A stretch of DNA of 17,743 bases from Pseudomonadota bacterium (GCA_018812395.1 JAHJDS010000539.1:1-17743); one strand, 5' to 3'. Counted from the stretch's first letter, positions 7,352 through 14,036 are shown. The notes: generated from the letters alone by a model not told the origin. A program made the numbers and translations.

Positions 7352-7609
7352 GAGAGGTCCGGAAAAGATATCGGGGACCAATGTCCCTGAAGGATGGTGC
7401 TGAATGGCTGGGAATCAGCATGCACGAGATGAAAGACCGGGTTTCGCATGGGGAGATACCCATGGCCAAGGTCTCGGGCGGTAGGAAACGCATGGTTTGC
7501 CGACAAGACCTACGCCATCGAGAGAGTCCGGGCTGAAGCTCGCAGAAAAGGTTACCGGCTCACCGAGCGACAAATGGACACCGGAGTCCGTCTAGTCCTG
7601 ACCGTCTAG
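7348..7609 (+). pseudogene. Second excisionase-like HTH gene, probably frameshifted near its 3' end
   Basis: From the GTG at 7348 the reading frame gives an HTH of the same type (MSLKDGAEWLGISMHEMKDRVSHGEIP, then GGRKRMVCRQDL) but stops at 7536 after an uncharacteristic RHRESPG tail. At about 7510 the next frame continues as YAIERVRAEARRKG and runs to a TAG at 7607-7609. Family members normally continue after a DL-x-YIERV-like stretch, so one base has probably been lost here. The restored end sits just before the ribosome-binding site of the next gene, which also supports it. A sequencing error is an alternative. If the short version is real, it is a 62-residue protein with an intact HTH. Confidence 0.6.
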
Positions 7610-7625
7610 TCAAAAGGAGTCCCGT

Positions 7626-8009
7626 ATGAAGCAGATCATCATCGACGTACTGGACGACGGGGAGGTCAAGATCGAGACCCGAGGTTTCGTAGGGAAATCT
7701 TGTCTCGATGAGGCCCAATTCGGTAGTGTCAACCGCGACGGCAACGACCTGCTGATCGAACCGGGTATCAACCCCGGCTTGGACGGGCAATTCCAGAGCG
7801 GCATCCGCATCCGTGATCACGGTCTTTCCGCCTCCATGATCGAAACCCTGAGACTGTATGGCAACGACGGCCTACCGCTCTTTGGTGAGGCCCCAAGTGG
7901 CGATACGATCAGCCGGTTCAATCTCCATGCCGTCTGGGACGTCTCCTCCACGACCCGAGAGACTCTCGAAGATGTCATGGTCAGGGACGGCATCCTAGCG
8001 TCACCATAA
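7626..8009 (+). CDS. DUF2997-like N-terminus with an unrecognised C-terminal extension
   Basis: The first ~33 residues (MKQIIIDVLDDGEVKIETRG, then FVGKSCLDEAQF) resemble the small DUF2997 proteins, which are usually about 65 residues long and often occur in prophage or accessory DNA. After AQF the expected continuation is absent. The remaining ~95 residues match nothing I recognise. They contain no obvious membrane segment or metal motif, yet third codon positions remain GC-rich throughout. AAAAGGAG at 7613-7620 lies 5 bases before the ATG. It follows the two HTH genes with only 16 bases between, so the three may form one operon. Possible explanations are an in-frame fusion by deletion, or a true longer variant. 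No function is proposed. Confidence 0.6.
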   Translation: MKQIIIDVLDDGEVKIETRGFVGKSCLDEAQFGSVNRDGNDLLIEPGINPGLDGQFQSGIRIRDHGLSASMIETLRLYGNDGLPLFGEAPSGDTISRFNLHAVWDVSSTTRETLEDVMVRDGILASP

Positions 8010-8338
8010 TTGACCTACTTCCTCTTAAGACGGCTCTACCCGGCCGTGCCGGATCTCTTTTCCCCAAAGGACCTCCACCAGGTCAACCCGCCGACCGTAA
8101 GCCGGGTGTCCGGCGCGAGCATTGAGACCATGTCCCGCTCCTTCGCCTCCAAGGATGACCTCCCCTTTTCCATCCTCAACGAAAACCTGGCCGAACCGGT
8201 AGCGTTGAGGTATCGTGGCCTGACCGGCATGGAGTCTTTCCAGGGAGTCTTCCGCCGCTGGTTGTTATTGACCATGGAGTTTTTGAGACCAACGCCCGCA
8301 CCGGGCCCGACGCATAATCCGAATCACAGGGGGAGTCG
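8010..8338. other. Decayed or non-coding stretch at the end of the accessory segment
   Basis: No convincing gene. Open frames exist on both strands but none has a ribosome-binding site, and the + frame starts with TTG directly after the previous stop. On the minus strand a stretch near 8200-8290 translates to VNNNQRRKTPW, which faintly recalls the end of an integrase/transposase core domain. This is too short to call. The segment may be the far edge of an old insertion. Confidence 0.4.
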
Positions 8339-8965
8339 TTGCGCGCGCCCGTGAGTCCCGCCCAGTGGAACCGCCTCATCGACCGGCTGTTCGACCTGGC
8401 CGCCCCCTACCTGGCGGTCAGGGGAGACATGGACCATGCCCGGGTTTCCCACCAGTACGCCCGATTGCTCCTGCGCCGCGAAGGCGGCGACCCAAAGGTG
8501 GTCGAGCCGGCCGTCATCCTGCACGACGTGGGGTGGTCGGCCCTGGAACCGGATCAGATCCGAGCGGCTTACGGCGTCAGGCCGTCCGGCGAGGAAGCCA
8601 ACCGCCTGAACCGGACCCATGAGGTGGCGGGGGCGGTCATTGCCGGCGAGATTCTGGAATCAATCGACTACGATCGATCCTTGACGGAGGCGATCGTGAC
8701 GATCATCGAACGGCACGATTCCGGCGACGATCCCGCCGGCCTGGAAGAGAAACTGGTCAAGGACGCGGACCGACTTTGGCGGTTTTCCAAGATCGGCCTG
8801 TGGCAAGAACTGGAAAAACAGGGCGGCATCGGACCCCGGGAATACCACGATTTCGTGGGCGCCCGCATCGAGACATGGTTTTACACGCCGACCGCGGCCG
8901 ACCTGGCCCGAGAGGAATGGGCGAGGCGGGCGGTCGAGATCGCCCGCCGGGGCGCTTTGACCTGA
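8339..8965 (+). CDS. HD-domain phosphohydrolase-like protein
   Basis: The 208-residue protein has an HD domain: His33 (DMDHARV), the signature His62-Asp63 in VILHDVGWS, later histidines in THEVAG and ERHDS, and an Asp in VKDADRLWR. These are the metal ligands of HD phosphohydrolases, which hydrolyse phosphomonoesters or phosphodiesters. No second domain is present and the natural substrate cannot be told. The start is uncertain: TTG at 8339 follows AGGGGGAG with only 3 bases between, while GTG at 8351 is about 15 bases away. It converges on tupA, leaving 24 bases between the stops. That gap includes a perfect palindrome CTCGGGCCCGAG (8968-8979) but no T-run. Codon bias is like that of the core genes, so it probably marks the return to the host backbone. 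Confidence 0.8.
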   Translation: MRAPVSPAQWNRLIDRLFDLAAPYLAVRGDMDHARVSHQYARLLLRREGGDPKVVEPAVILHDVGWSALEPDQIRAAYGVRPSGEEANRLNRTHEVAGAVIAGEILESIDYDRSLTEAIVTIIERHDSGDDPAGLEEKLVKDADRLWRFSKIGLWQELEKQGGIGPREYHDFVGARIETWFYTPTAADLAREEWARRAVEIARRGALT

Positions 8966-8989
8966 CCCTCGGGCCCGAGCCGCCCCGCT

Positions 8990-9814
8990 TCAGGGCGAGA
9001 CCGGGCGGGTGCCCGCGTCAGGCCAGAACAGCGGCTTGCCGCCCTTGTAGAAGCCGCCGATGAAGCGCTGGACCTTGGGCGAGGTGACAAAGGCGATGAA
9101 GGCCATGGCCCCCTGATAATTGACCCCGGGGTGCTTGTAGGGACTGACGGCGATGATCGAATAGAAATTCCTGAGGGCCGGGTCTTTCTTTAGAAGGGCC
9201 TTCAAAACGACCTTGCCCTGATAGGCCCGCCAGGTCCCGATGTCGATCAGGGTGTAACCCCCCATCTCGTTGGCGACCATCAGGGTCTTGCCCATGCCCT
9301 GGCCCACGGACTTGTAGCCCGGCCAGGCGGGCTTTACCCCGGCCTTGGCCCACAGGGCCTTTTCCCGGACGTTGGTCCCTGATTCGTCCCCCCGGGAGAT
9401 GAACTTGGCCCCCACGGCCTTGATCCGTTTCAGGGCCTGGGCCGCGCTCTTGGCCCGGCCCACCCGGGCCGGATCGGACGCGGGACCGACGACGATGAAA
9501 TAATTGTACATCACCGGCCGGCGGTTGACCCCGTAGCCCTGCTTCATCCAGCGCATTTCCACCCGCGGAGCGTGGACCCAGACCACGTCCACGTCACCTC
9601 GCGCCCCCAGCTTGAGGGCCTTGCCCGTGCCCACGGCGATGACGTGCAGGTTGTTGCCGGTCCGGGCCTTGAACATGGGCCGCAGTTTATCTAAGAGCCC
9701 CGTGGCCTCGGTCGAGGTGGTCGTGGCCAGCTTGACCGTCCCCTTGGCCCAGGCCACGCTCAACCCCAGCATGATGATCAGACAACTAAGCCCCAAAAGA
9801 CGAAACAGCCGCAT
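8990..9814 (-). CDS. tupA: Tungstate ABC transporter, periplasmic binding protein
   Basis: TupA captures tungstate (with weaker molybdate binding) in the periplasm for TupBC. The 274 residues begin with a signal peptide (MRLFRLLG, hydrophobic stretch, AWA-K), with likely cleavage after residue 23. Family motifs are clear: LATTTSTEATGLLD, VGTGKALKLGARGDVDV, WVHAPR, RRPVMYNYFIVVGP, and FISRGDESGT. The arginine in SRGD (residue 141) falls where an anion-contacting Arg is reported in Desulfovibrio TupA. I chose ATG 9814 over a longer start at 9859 because GGAGGG lies 5 bases upstream and the signal peptide starts there. The gene is transcribed away from the porin and is separated from tupBC, unlike the usual tupABC order. 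A consensus promoter and palindrome lie upstream. The TupA rather than ModA/WtpA assignment is strong. Confidence 0.93.
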   Translation of the reverse strand: MRLFRLLGLSCLIIMLGLSVAWAKGTVKLATTTSTEATGLLDKLRPMFKARTGNNLHVIAVGTGKALKLGARGDVDVVWVHAPRVEMRWMKQGYGVNRRPVMYNYFIVVGPASDPARVGRAKSAAQALKRIKAVGAKFISRGDESGTNVREKALWAKAGVKPAWPGYKSVGQGMGKTLMVANEMGGYTLIDIGTWRAYQGKVVLKALLKKDPALRNFYSIIAVSPYKHPGVNYQGAMAFIAFVTSPKVQRFIGGFYKGGKPLFWPDAGTRPVSP

Positions 9815-9884
9815 GACTTCCCTCCGGTTACCGGGTCCGCCCCGGCCGTGATTGACCATGGCCTGGACGGGGACCGTTTTTTTG

Positions 9885-9913
9885 TGGACATGATACGGTC
9901 TCCGGACTATTAT
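9885..9913 (+). promoter_or_regulatory. Predicted sigma70-type promoter of the porin gene
   Basis: TGGACA (9885-9890), 17-bp spacer, TATTAT (9908-9913); each box differs from consensus at one base. The -10 lies within the left arm of the 9909-9930 palindrome. Transcription would start near 9920, about 90 bases before the porin ATG. Confidence 0.55.
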
Positions 9914-9918
9914 GTCAA
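9890..9918 (-). promoter_or_regulatory. Predicted sigma70-type promoter of tupA
   Basis: On the minus strand, a perfect TTGACA (9918-9913), 17-bp spacer, and TATCAT (9895-9890, one mismatch). Transcription would start near 9883. Its -35 box runs into the 9909-9930 palindrome, and the whole promoter overlaps the oppositely directed porin promoter. Confidence 0.65.
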
Positions 9919-9930
9919 GCCAGACATAAT
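9909..9930. promoter_or_regulatory. Perfect palindromic operator shared by tupA and the porin
   Basis: ATTATGTC and GACATAAT form perfect 8-bp arms around the six bases AAGCCA. The layout TAT-xx-C-N6-G-xx-ATA recalls ModE operators. The ModE-type protein encoded at 14094-14459 is the obvious candidate regulator, though a regulator elsewhere in the genome is possible. It covers the porin -10 and the tupA -35. Confidence 0.6.
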
Positions 9931-10011
9931 TATTGCCATCGCCGACGCTCCATAGCGATATGGCCCGACATCAAAACGAGATTGTACCGGGAGTCAAGAG
10001 AGGGGGAGAAG

Positions 10012-11298
10012 ATGTTTCCAAGATTGGTCTCCATGTTGTTGCTCGCCTGGCTGGCCCTGGCCTGGGCGGTGCCGGCCGCGCCGGCCTTTCAGGTCAAGTT
10101 CGGCCTCCGCCTGCACGTCGATTTCTACTACGCCTTCATCACCGGCACCAACTACCGGGGCGTCGCCGACCCGGCCGGCACCTGGGGTGGCAACGTCAAT
10201 CAAGGGGATTTGACCCGGTTCTACGCCGCCACGCCCTCGACCAACTTCCTGCGGGTGGACTGGAAGAGTAATGACGGCACCACCGGGGCCCGGCTGGAAT
10301 TCGGGCTTCGGGCCGGCGCGGCCCACGGCGCCGTGGCGATCAGTCTTCGAAAGTTCTTCGGCTGGTACAAGTTCGGACGCTGCCGGCTGGTGATCGGAAA
10401 GAATCACAGTCTCTTCGCCCGGCTGACCTACGCCCCCTACCAGTGGCTGGGGCTGTCCTCGCGCGGCACCATCGGCGACAACCGGGGGCCGACCGACCTG
10501 TTCATCGGCTGGGGCAAGCAAAACTCCGGGTTCTGGACCCACATCGGCCTGTATTACACCCAGGGGCCCTGGACGATCATGGTGGCCATCGGCAACGGCG
10601 GCACCCGGGCCTCGGTCCCCATGATCGGCGGGGGACAGGCGGCGGTGGTCTCCAATATCTTCGCCCCCCGCACCGAACTGGTCGTCCAGTACAAGGGCAA
10701 GCACCTCTCCGTCGCCCCGGGGATCTCGTTCTATATGACCAAATGGGAGACCATGGAAGGGGTATCCCTGGAGGACGACCTGATTCTGTCCTACATGCTG
10801 GTCCTGCCCTTCCACTTGTCCTGGGGCGATTTCGGCTTCAAGGGCGAGATCGGTATGGGTCGGAACTGGTGGGCGCCCAACTACGCGGCCAACATCGCCA
10901 CCATCACCGCCGGCGTCTTCTGGGGCGGACTGAACGACCTGACGGCGGCGGGCCGACAAAACCGACTCAAGTTCGAGGACACCTACACCTATTCGGCCTG
11001 CCTGGGCCTTTATTACCGGATCGGCCGGGCGACGCTCTGGCTTTCGGGCGGCTGGCAGAAATCGATCAACGCCTCCAACGACCGGAACGGCGCCTGGCGT
11101 CACGGTCAGAACACGCGGTACGGTTTCGTGTTCGCCGTGCCCTACCGGGTCAACCGGCATTTCACCATCGCCCCGGAGGTGAGCCACTTCAATTACGGGT
11201 GGTGTCCGCTGGTGGATGTCGGTCCCGGTCCCGGGTCGATGTACGCCGACCTGGGCAGCGTCTGGATGGCCGGGGCGGTGTTCAAGTTCAACTTCTAG
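10012..11298 (+). CDS. Outer-membrane beta-barrel porin-like protein
   Basis: The 428-residue protein starts with a signal peptide (MFPRLVS, hydrophobic core, AAPA). The rest alternates polar and aromatic residues in strand-like blocks (LRLHVDFYYAF, LVVQYKGKHL, TYSACLGLYYRIG, FTIAPEVSHFNYG). It ends in VFKFNF, with the terminal Phe typical of BAM-inserted barrels. I set ATG 10012, preceded by AGGGGGAG, rather than the upstream TTG at 9982, which lacks a signal peptide at its start. No specific porin family or substrate is evident. It is divergent from tupA over a single palindrome and flanked by tupC on the other side, which suggests passage of tungstate/molybdate or another anion across the outer membrane. 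Its last 11 bases overlap the end of tupC. Confidence 0.8.
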   Translation: MFPRLVSMLLLAWLALAWAVPAAPAFQVKFGLRLHVDFYYAFITGTNYRGVADPAGTWGGNVNQGDLTRFYAATPSTNFLRVDWKSNDGTTGARLEFGLRAGAAHGAVAISLRKFFGWYKFGRCRLVIGKNHSLFARLTYAPYQWLGLSSRGTIGDNRGPTDLFIGWGKQNSGFWTHIGLYYTQGPWTIMVAIGNGGTRASVPMIGGGQAAVVSNIFAPRTELVVQYKGKHLSVAPGISFYMTKWETMEGVSLEDDLILSYMLVLPFHLSWGDFGFKGEIGMGRNWWAPNYAANIATITAGVFWGGLNDLTAAGRQNRLKFEDTYTYSACLGLYYRIGRATLWLSGGWQKSINASNDRNGAWRHGQNTRYGFVFAVPYRVNRHFTIAPEVSHFNYGWCPLVDVGPGPGSMYADLGSVWMAGAVFKFNF

Positions 11299-11989
11299 GC
11301 TGAATCGCTGGCCGGGCGGGACGGCCCCGGAGTCGGCCCTCGGCCAGTTGGATGGTGTTGTCCGGGAACCGGGCGGCCAAATCGGCCTGGTGGGTGGCCA
11401 GGACCACGGTCAGACCCTGGTCGCTGACCTCCTTGATGATCCGCTCGAAAACGGCCTGACTGGCCCGGTCCAGATTGGCGCCGGCCTCGTCCAAAAGCAG
11501 AACTCGAGGTTGACACACCAAGGCCCGGGCCAGGGCCACCCGCTGGGCCTCGCCGGCCGACAGGGTGTCCACCCGCCGCCGGTTGAACTCGGGCAGGGCG
11601 ACCAGCTCCAGGGCCCGGGCGATCTCCCCTTCCCGCCGCCGCCGGGGAACCCCCCGCACCTTCAGGCCATAAGCCAGGTTGGCGGCAACCGAGCCCCGAA
11701 ACAGGTAGGCGTCATGGCTGACCAGGGCGATCCCTCGCCTCAGGGTCAGCGCCGTCGTGCGCCGGCCGTTGGCCCAGGGGTCCAGCCCGTCGATTACGAT
11801 CCGGCCGACCCCAGGACGCCGGAGCAGACCCAGCAGATGCAGCAGGGTCGTCTTGCCGGCGCCGTTGGGTCCCACCAGCAGGTGCACCCGACCCGGGGCC
11901 AGCTCGAGATGATCCACCACCAAGGCCGGCGCGGTCCGGCCCGGATAAGCGAAACGGACGTCACTCAGCTCATACAACGGGCTGGACAT
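11288..11989 (-). CDS. tupC: Tungstate ABC transporter, ATP-binding protein
   Basis: The 233-residue ATPase drives the TupB permease. Walker A is GPNGAGKTT (40-48), the signature is LSAGEAQRVALARAL (from 143), Walker B is VLLLDE (163-168), and the switch histidine is His200 in ATHQ. At the Q-loop position the sequence reads VSHDAYLF, so the usual Gln is replaced by His92, which is uncommon. There is no C-terminal oxyanion-sensing (TOBE/Mop) domain, in keeping with TupC rather than ModC. Its start lies inside the 3' end of tupB (20-base overlap), so the two are translated together. The 3' end overlaps the convergent porin gene by 11 bases. Confidence 0.9.
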   Translation of the reverse strand: MSSPLYELSDVRFAYPGRTAPALVVDHLELAPGRVHLLVGPNGAGKTTLLHLLGLLRRPGVGRIVIDGLDPWANGRRTTALTLRRGIALVSHDAYLFRGSVAANLAYGLKVRGVPRRRREGEIARALELVALPEFNRRRVDTLSAGEAQRVALARALVCQPRVLLLDEAGANLDRASQAVFERIIKEVSDQGLTVVLATHQADLAARFPDNTIQLAEGRLRGRPARPAIQPRS

Positions 11990-12713
11990 GTCTTCGTCCG
12001 GTGAGCAGGGTCACGGCCAGATTCACCGCCAAGGCGGCCGCCAGGAGAATGATCCCCAGGGCCACGCCTAGGGCGAAATTGCCCCGGGCGGTCTCGAGGG
12101 TGATGGCCGTGGTCAGGGTCCGGGTCGACCCGGCGATGTTGCCGCCGACCATGATCGCCGCCCCGACCTCGGTCAGGATCCGGCCGAAGGCCGTGCTGAA
12201 GGCCGCCAGCAGGCCCCACCTGGCCTCCTTGATCAGGGTCCAGGTCTCCTGGGACCGCGAGGCCCCCAGGGACCGGGCCGTGGGCCTGACCCGGGCGTCG
12301 AGACCGGACAGGGCCGACAGCCCCAGGGCGACCACGATGGGGAAGGCCAGCACGGCCTGGGCGACGATCATCGCCCCGGGGGTGAACAGCATCCCCAGAA
12401 ACCCCAGGGGCCCCTGGCGGGACAACACCCCGTAGACCACCAGACCGACCACCACCGTGGGCAGCGACAACGCGGTGTTGAATCCCAGGATCACCAGGCG
12501 GCGTCCCGGAAAACGGCGGGTGGCCAAGAGCAGGACCAGGGGCAGGCCGGCCACGGCGGCCACGGCCAGGGCCGTCAACGAGACGTACATCGACGTCCAG
12601 GCGATGAAATAGACCGCCGGTTCCGGTCGGAGAAGGAGCTTGACGGCCTCGACCAGGCCCTGCCAGATGAATTCCACGAAAAACTCCGCCGCGCCGGTCC
12701 GCCGGCGACTCAT
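11970..12713 (-). CDS. tupB: Tungstate ABC transporter, permease protein
   Basis: The 247-residue inner-membrane protein has five or so hydrophobic segments. Examples are the stretch near 40-65 (SLTALAVAAVAGLPLVLLLA), those near 75-100 and 112-135, and the one near the C-terminus (LGIILLAAALAVNLAV). The cytoplasmic coupling loop is visible as ARSLGASRSQETWTLIKEA, the EAA-like motif that contacts TupC. It is followed by the conserved GRILTEVGAAIMVGGNI of TupB. The ribosome-binding site at the chosen ATG is weak (AGTGG), so a GTG at 12677 is possible. A near-consensus promoter with operator-like sequences lies 40-80 bases upstream. Readthrough from the peroxiredoxin gene is also possible, since no terminator is seen between them. 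Confidence 0.9.
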   Translation of the reverse strand: MSRRRTGAAEFFVEFIWQGLVEAVKLLLRPEPAVYFIAWTSMYVSLTALAVAAVAGLPLVLLLATRRFPGRRLVILGFNTALSLPTVVVGLVVYGVLSRQGPLGFLGMLFTPGAMIVAQAVLAFPIVVALGLSALSGLDARVRPTARSLGASRSQETWTLIKEARWGLLAAFSTAFGRILTEVGAAIMVGGNIAGSTRTLTTAITLETARGNFALGVALGIILLAAALAVNLAVTLLTGRRHVQPVV

Positions 12714-12751
12714 CCACTGTCACTGACGAGACGGACTCTGTCAGGCCTACC

Positions 12752-12778
12752 AATATACCAGCCAGGCTATAATGTCAA
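12752..12778 (-). promoter_or_regulatory. Predicted tupB promoter
   Basis: On the minus strand, perfect TTGACA (12778-12773) and TATATT (12757-12752, one mismatch) are separated by 15 bases, which is short. An activator, or a regulator that twists the spacer, would be expected to matter here. The sequence TTGACAT-x-ATAG is also present at the tupA promoter. Confidence 0.5.
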
Positions 12779-12790
12779 TCTTGATATAGG
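12752..12790. promoter_or_regulatory. Two overlapping operator-like sites at the tupB promoter
   Basis: ATAATGTC-N6-GATATAGG (12769-12790) agrees with the tupA/porin palindrome at 15 of 22 positions and has the same position relative to the TTGACA box. AATATACC-N6-GCTATAAT (12752-12773) agrees at 13 of 22 and covers the spacer and -10. Both are imperfect palindromes. Together they suggest the same regulator acts at tupB as at tupA. Confidence 0.45.
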
Positions 12791-12834
12791 TGCCGCTGGA
12801 CCGCCGACCGGAGGCCGAATCTCTAACTCGCCCC

Positions 12835-13440
12835 CTAGCGGCCCAGCTTGCCGAGTTCCCTGACCAGGACCTCGAGCCGGGGGCGCTTATTGATGTCGTG
12901 GACGTCGATGTAGCGGATGACGCCCTGCTTGTCGATCACGAACAGGGCCCGCTCGCTGGTCCCGTCGCGGCGCAGGACGCCGTATTTTTTGGCCACCGCC
13001 CCGTGAGGCCAGAAATCGGACAGGACCGGGAACCACAGCCTGCCCATCTGCCGGGTCCAGGCGTAGAGCGTCGGGATGTTGTCCACGGTGATGCCCAGCA
13101 GCACGGCGTTATACTTTTTGAAGATGTCCTGGACGATATTGTACCCGGGCCACTGATCCGAACAGACCGGGGTCCAGGCGGCGGGGACAAAGGACAAGAC
13201 CACGTTCTTCTTACCGCGGAACGACGACAGGGTCACCCGGCCGCCGCCGACCGCGGGCAGGGTGAAGTCCGGCGCCTTTTGGCCGACCTTGACCTTGAGC
13301 ACGCTGTCAACGGGTTTGAGGACCCCGGGGTTGTAGATGTTTTTCTTGAAGGCCGCCGAGCGAGCGGCCGCGCCGGAGGACAGGCAGAGCGCGGCCAAGG
13401 CGGCGGTCACCACGGCCCAGAAGGGACGATACGCCGTCAT
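12835..13440 (-). CDS. Exported AhpC/TSA-type peroxiredoxin
   Basis: The 201-residue protein has an N-terminal signal peptide (hydrophobic residues 8-20, cleavage probably near GAAA-R, residues 24-27), so it should work in the periplasm. The peroxiredoxin domain starts with VGQKAPDFTLPAV (52-64). The peroxidatic site PAAWTPVC fits P-x3-T-x2-C, with Cys93. No second cysteine remains in the mature chain, so it is a 1-Cys enzyme that needs an outside thiol. The neighbouring TlpA-like thioredoxin, 17 bases upstream, is the natural reductant. Peroxiredoxins remove H2O2 and organic peroxides. Lying between tupB and the formate dehydrogenase genes, it may protect periplasmic metal/selenium or Fe-S enzymes from oxidants; that role is inferred. 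Confidence 0.85.
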   Translation of the reverse strand: MTAYRPFWAVVTAALAALCLSSGAAARSAAFKKNIYNPGVLKPVDSVLKVKVGQKAPDFTLPAVGGGRVTLSSFRGKKNVVLSFVPAAWTPVCSDQWPGYNIVQDIFKKYNAVLLGITVDNIPTLYAWTRQMGRLWFPVLSDFWPHGAVAKKYGVLRRDGTSERALFVIDKQGVIRYIDVHDINKRPRLEVLVRELGKLGR

Positions 13441-13457
13441 CTCGATTCTCCCGTGGG

Positions 13458-14036
13458 CTAAAGCCCGGCCGCGCGACGCAGGCCGGCCAAAAAGGACTTG
13501 ACGTCGCCCAGGGCGCCCAGTTTGGAGTAGATCACCCGCGCCTTGGCCCCGGGGCCGATCAGCACCCCGAAAAAGTAGGGCGTCCGGGGTTTGCCCAGGG
13601 GGCGATGGGCGGCGAATTTGAGGTCAGGCAGCAGCGGAAACGGGACCTGGAACTTTTTCCGGAAAACGGCCACCTCGAAAACTGAGTTGCCGGCGGCGAT
13701 CCCGATCAGCTTGATCTTGCCTTTGAGGCTCGGGTCGGACTCGATCAGTCGGTAGAGCCGGTTGATGTTGGGCGCCTCCCGCTGGCAATAGGGACAGTAC
13801 ATGCTGTAGACCTCGATGACCACCACCCGGGCCTTGACCTGGTGGATCTTGAACTTCTTGACCGACCCCAACCCGAGGTAGGCCCGCTGGGCCGCGTCCC
13901 GGGGCGCGGTCAAGGTCACCTCGGGCCAGGCCTGGCCCACGGCCGGCGGTTTCGTCTTGGCCTGAACCGACCCGACGCTCATCCCGACCAGGACCAGGGC
14001 CGCGACCAGCCATCCCCGGCTTTTCTTCTTCCTCAT
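13458..14036 (-). CDS. Exported TlpA/ResA-like thioredoxin-fold protein
   Basis: The 192-residue protein begins with a basic N-terminus and signal sequence (MRKKKSRG, hydrophobic 9-20, VQA-K). The redox site is C-P-Y-C (Cys81, Cys84) in VYSMYCPYCQREAPN. The fold continues with KIKLIGIAAGNS and TPYFFGVLIGPGAK, the latter giving the cis-Pro loop (RTPYFF). It resembles periplasmic TlpA-like thiol-disulfide oxidoreductases. GGGGTGAG lies before the ATG. It precedes the peroxiredoxin gene by 17 bases, so the pair probably works as reductant and peroxidase. It is 57 bases behind the ModE-like gene and is likely part of the fdhE operon. A maturation role for formate dehydrogenase cysteines is an alternative. 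Confidence 0.85.
   Translation of the reverse strand: MRKKKSRGWLVAALVLVGMSVGSVQAKTKPPAVGQAWPEVTLTAPRDAAQRAYLGLGSVKKFKIHQVKARVVVIEVYSMYCPYCQREAPNINRLYRLIESDPSLKGKIKLIGIAAGNSVFEVAVFRKKFQVPFPLLPDLKFAAHRPLGKPRTPYFFGVLIGPGAKARVIYSKLGALGDVKSFLAGLRRAAGL

Noticed and set aside
8036..8275. Minus-strand frame with NNNQRRKTPW, possible transposase end
   Set aside because: Similarity is a short impression only; no catalytic residues, inverted repeats or target duplication were found.
8010..8354. 114-residue + strand open frame starting with TTG
   Set aside because: No ribosome-binding site, starts directly at the previous stop, no family resemblance, and runs into the HD-domain gene.
8968..8979. Perfect palindrome CTCGGGCCCGAG between the convergent HD-domain and tupA genes as a terminator
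   Set aside because: No loop and no T-run on either strand; in GC-rich DNA this can be chance.
9994..11187. 397-residue open frame antisense to the porin
   Set aside because: Shadow frame without ribosome-binding site or domain; the + strand reading has a signal peptide and a barrel-type C-terminus.
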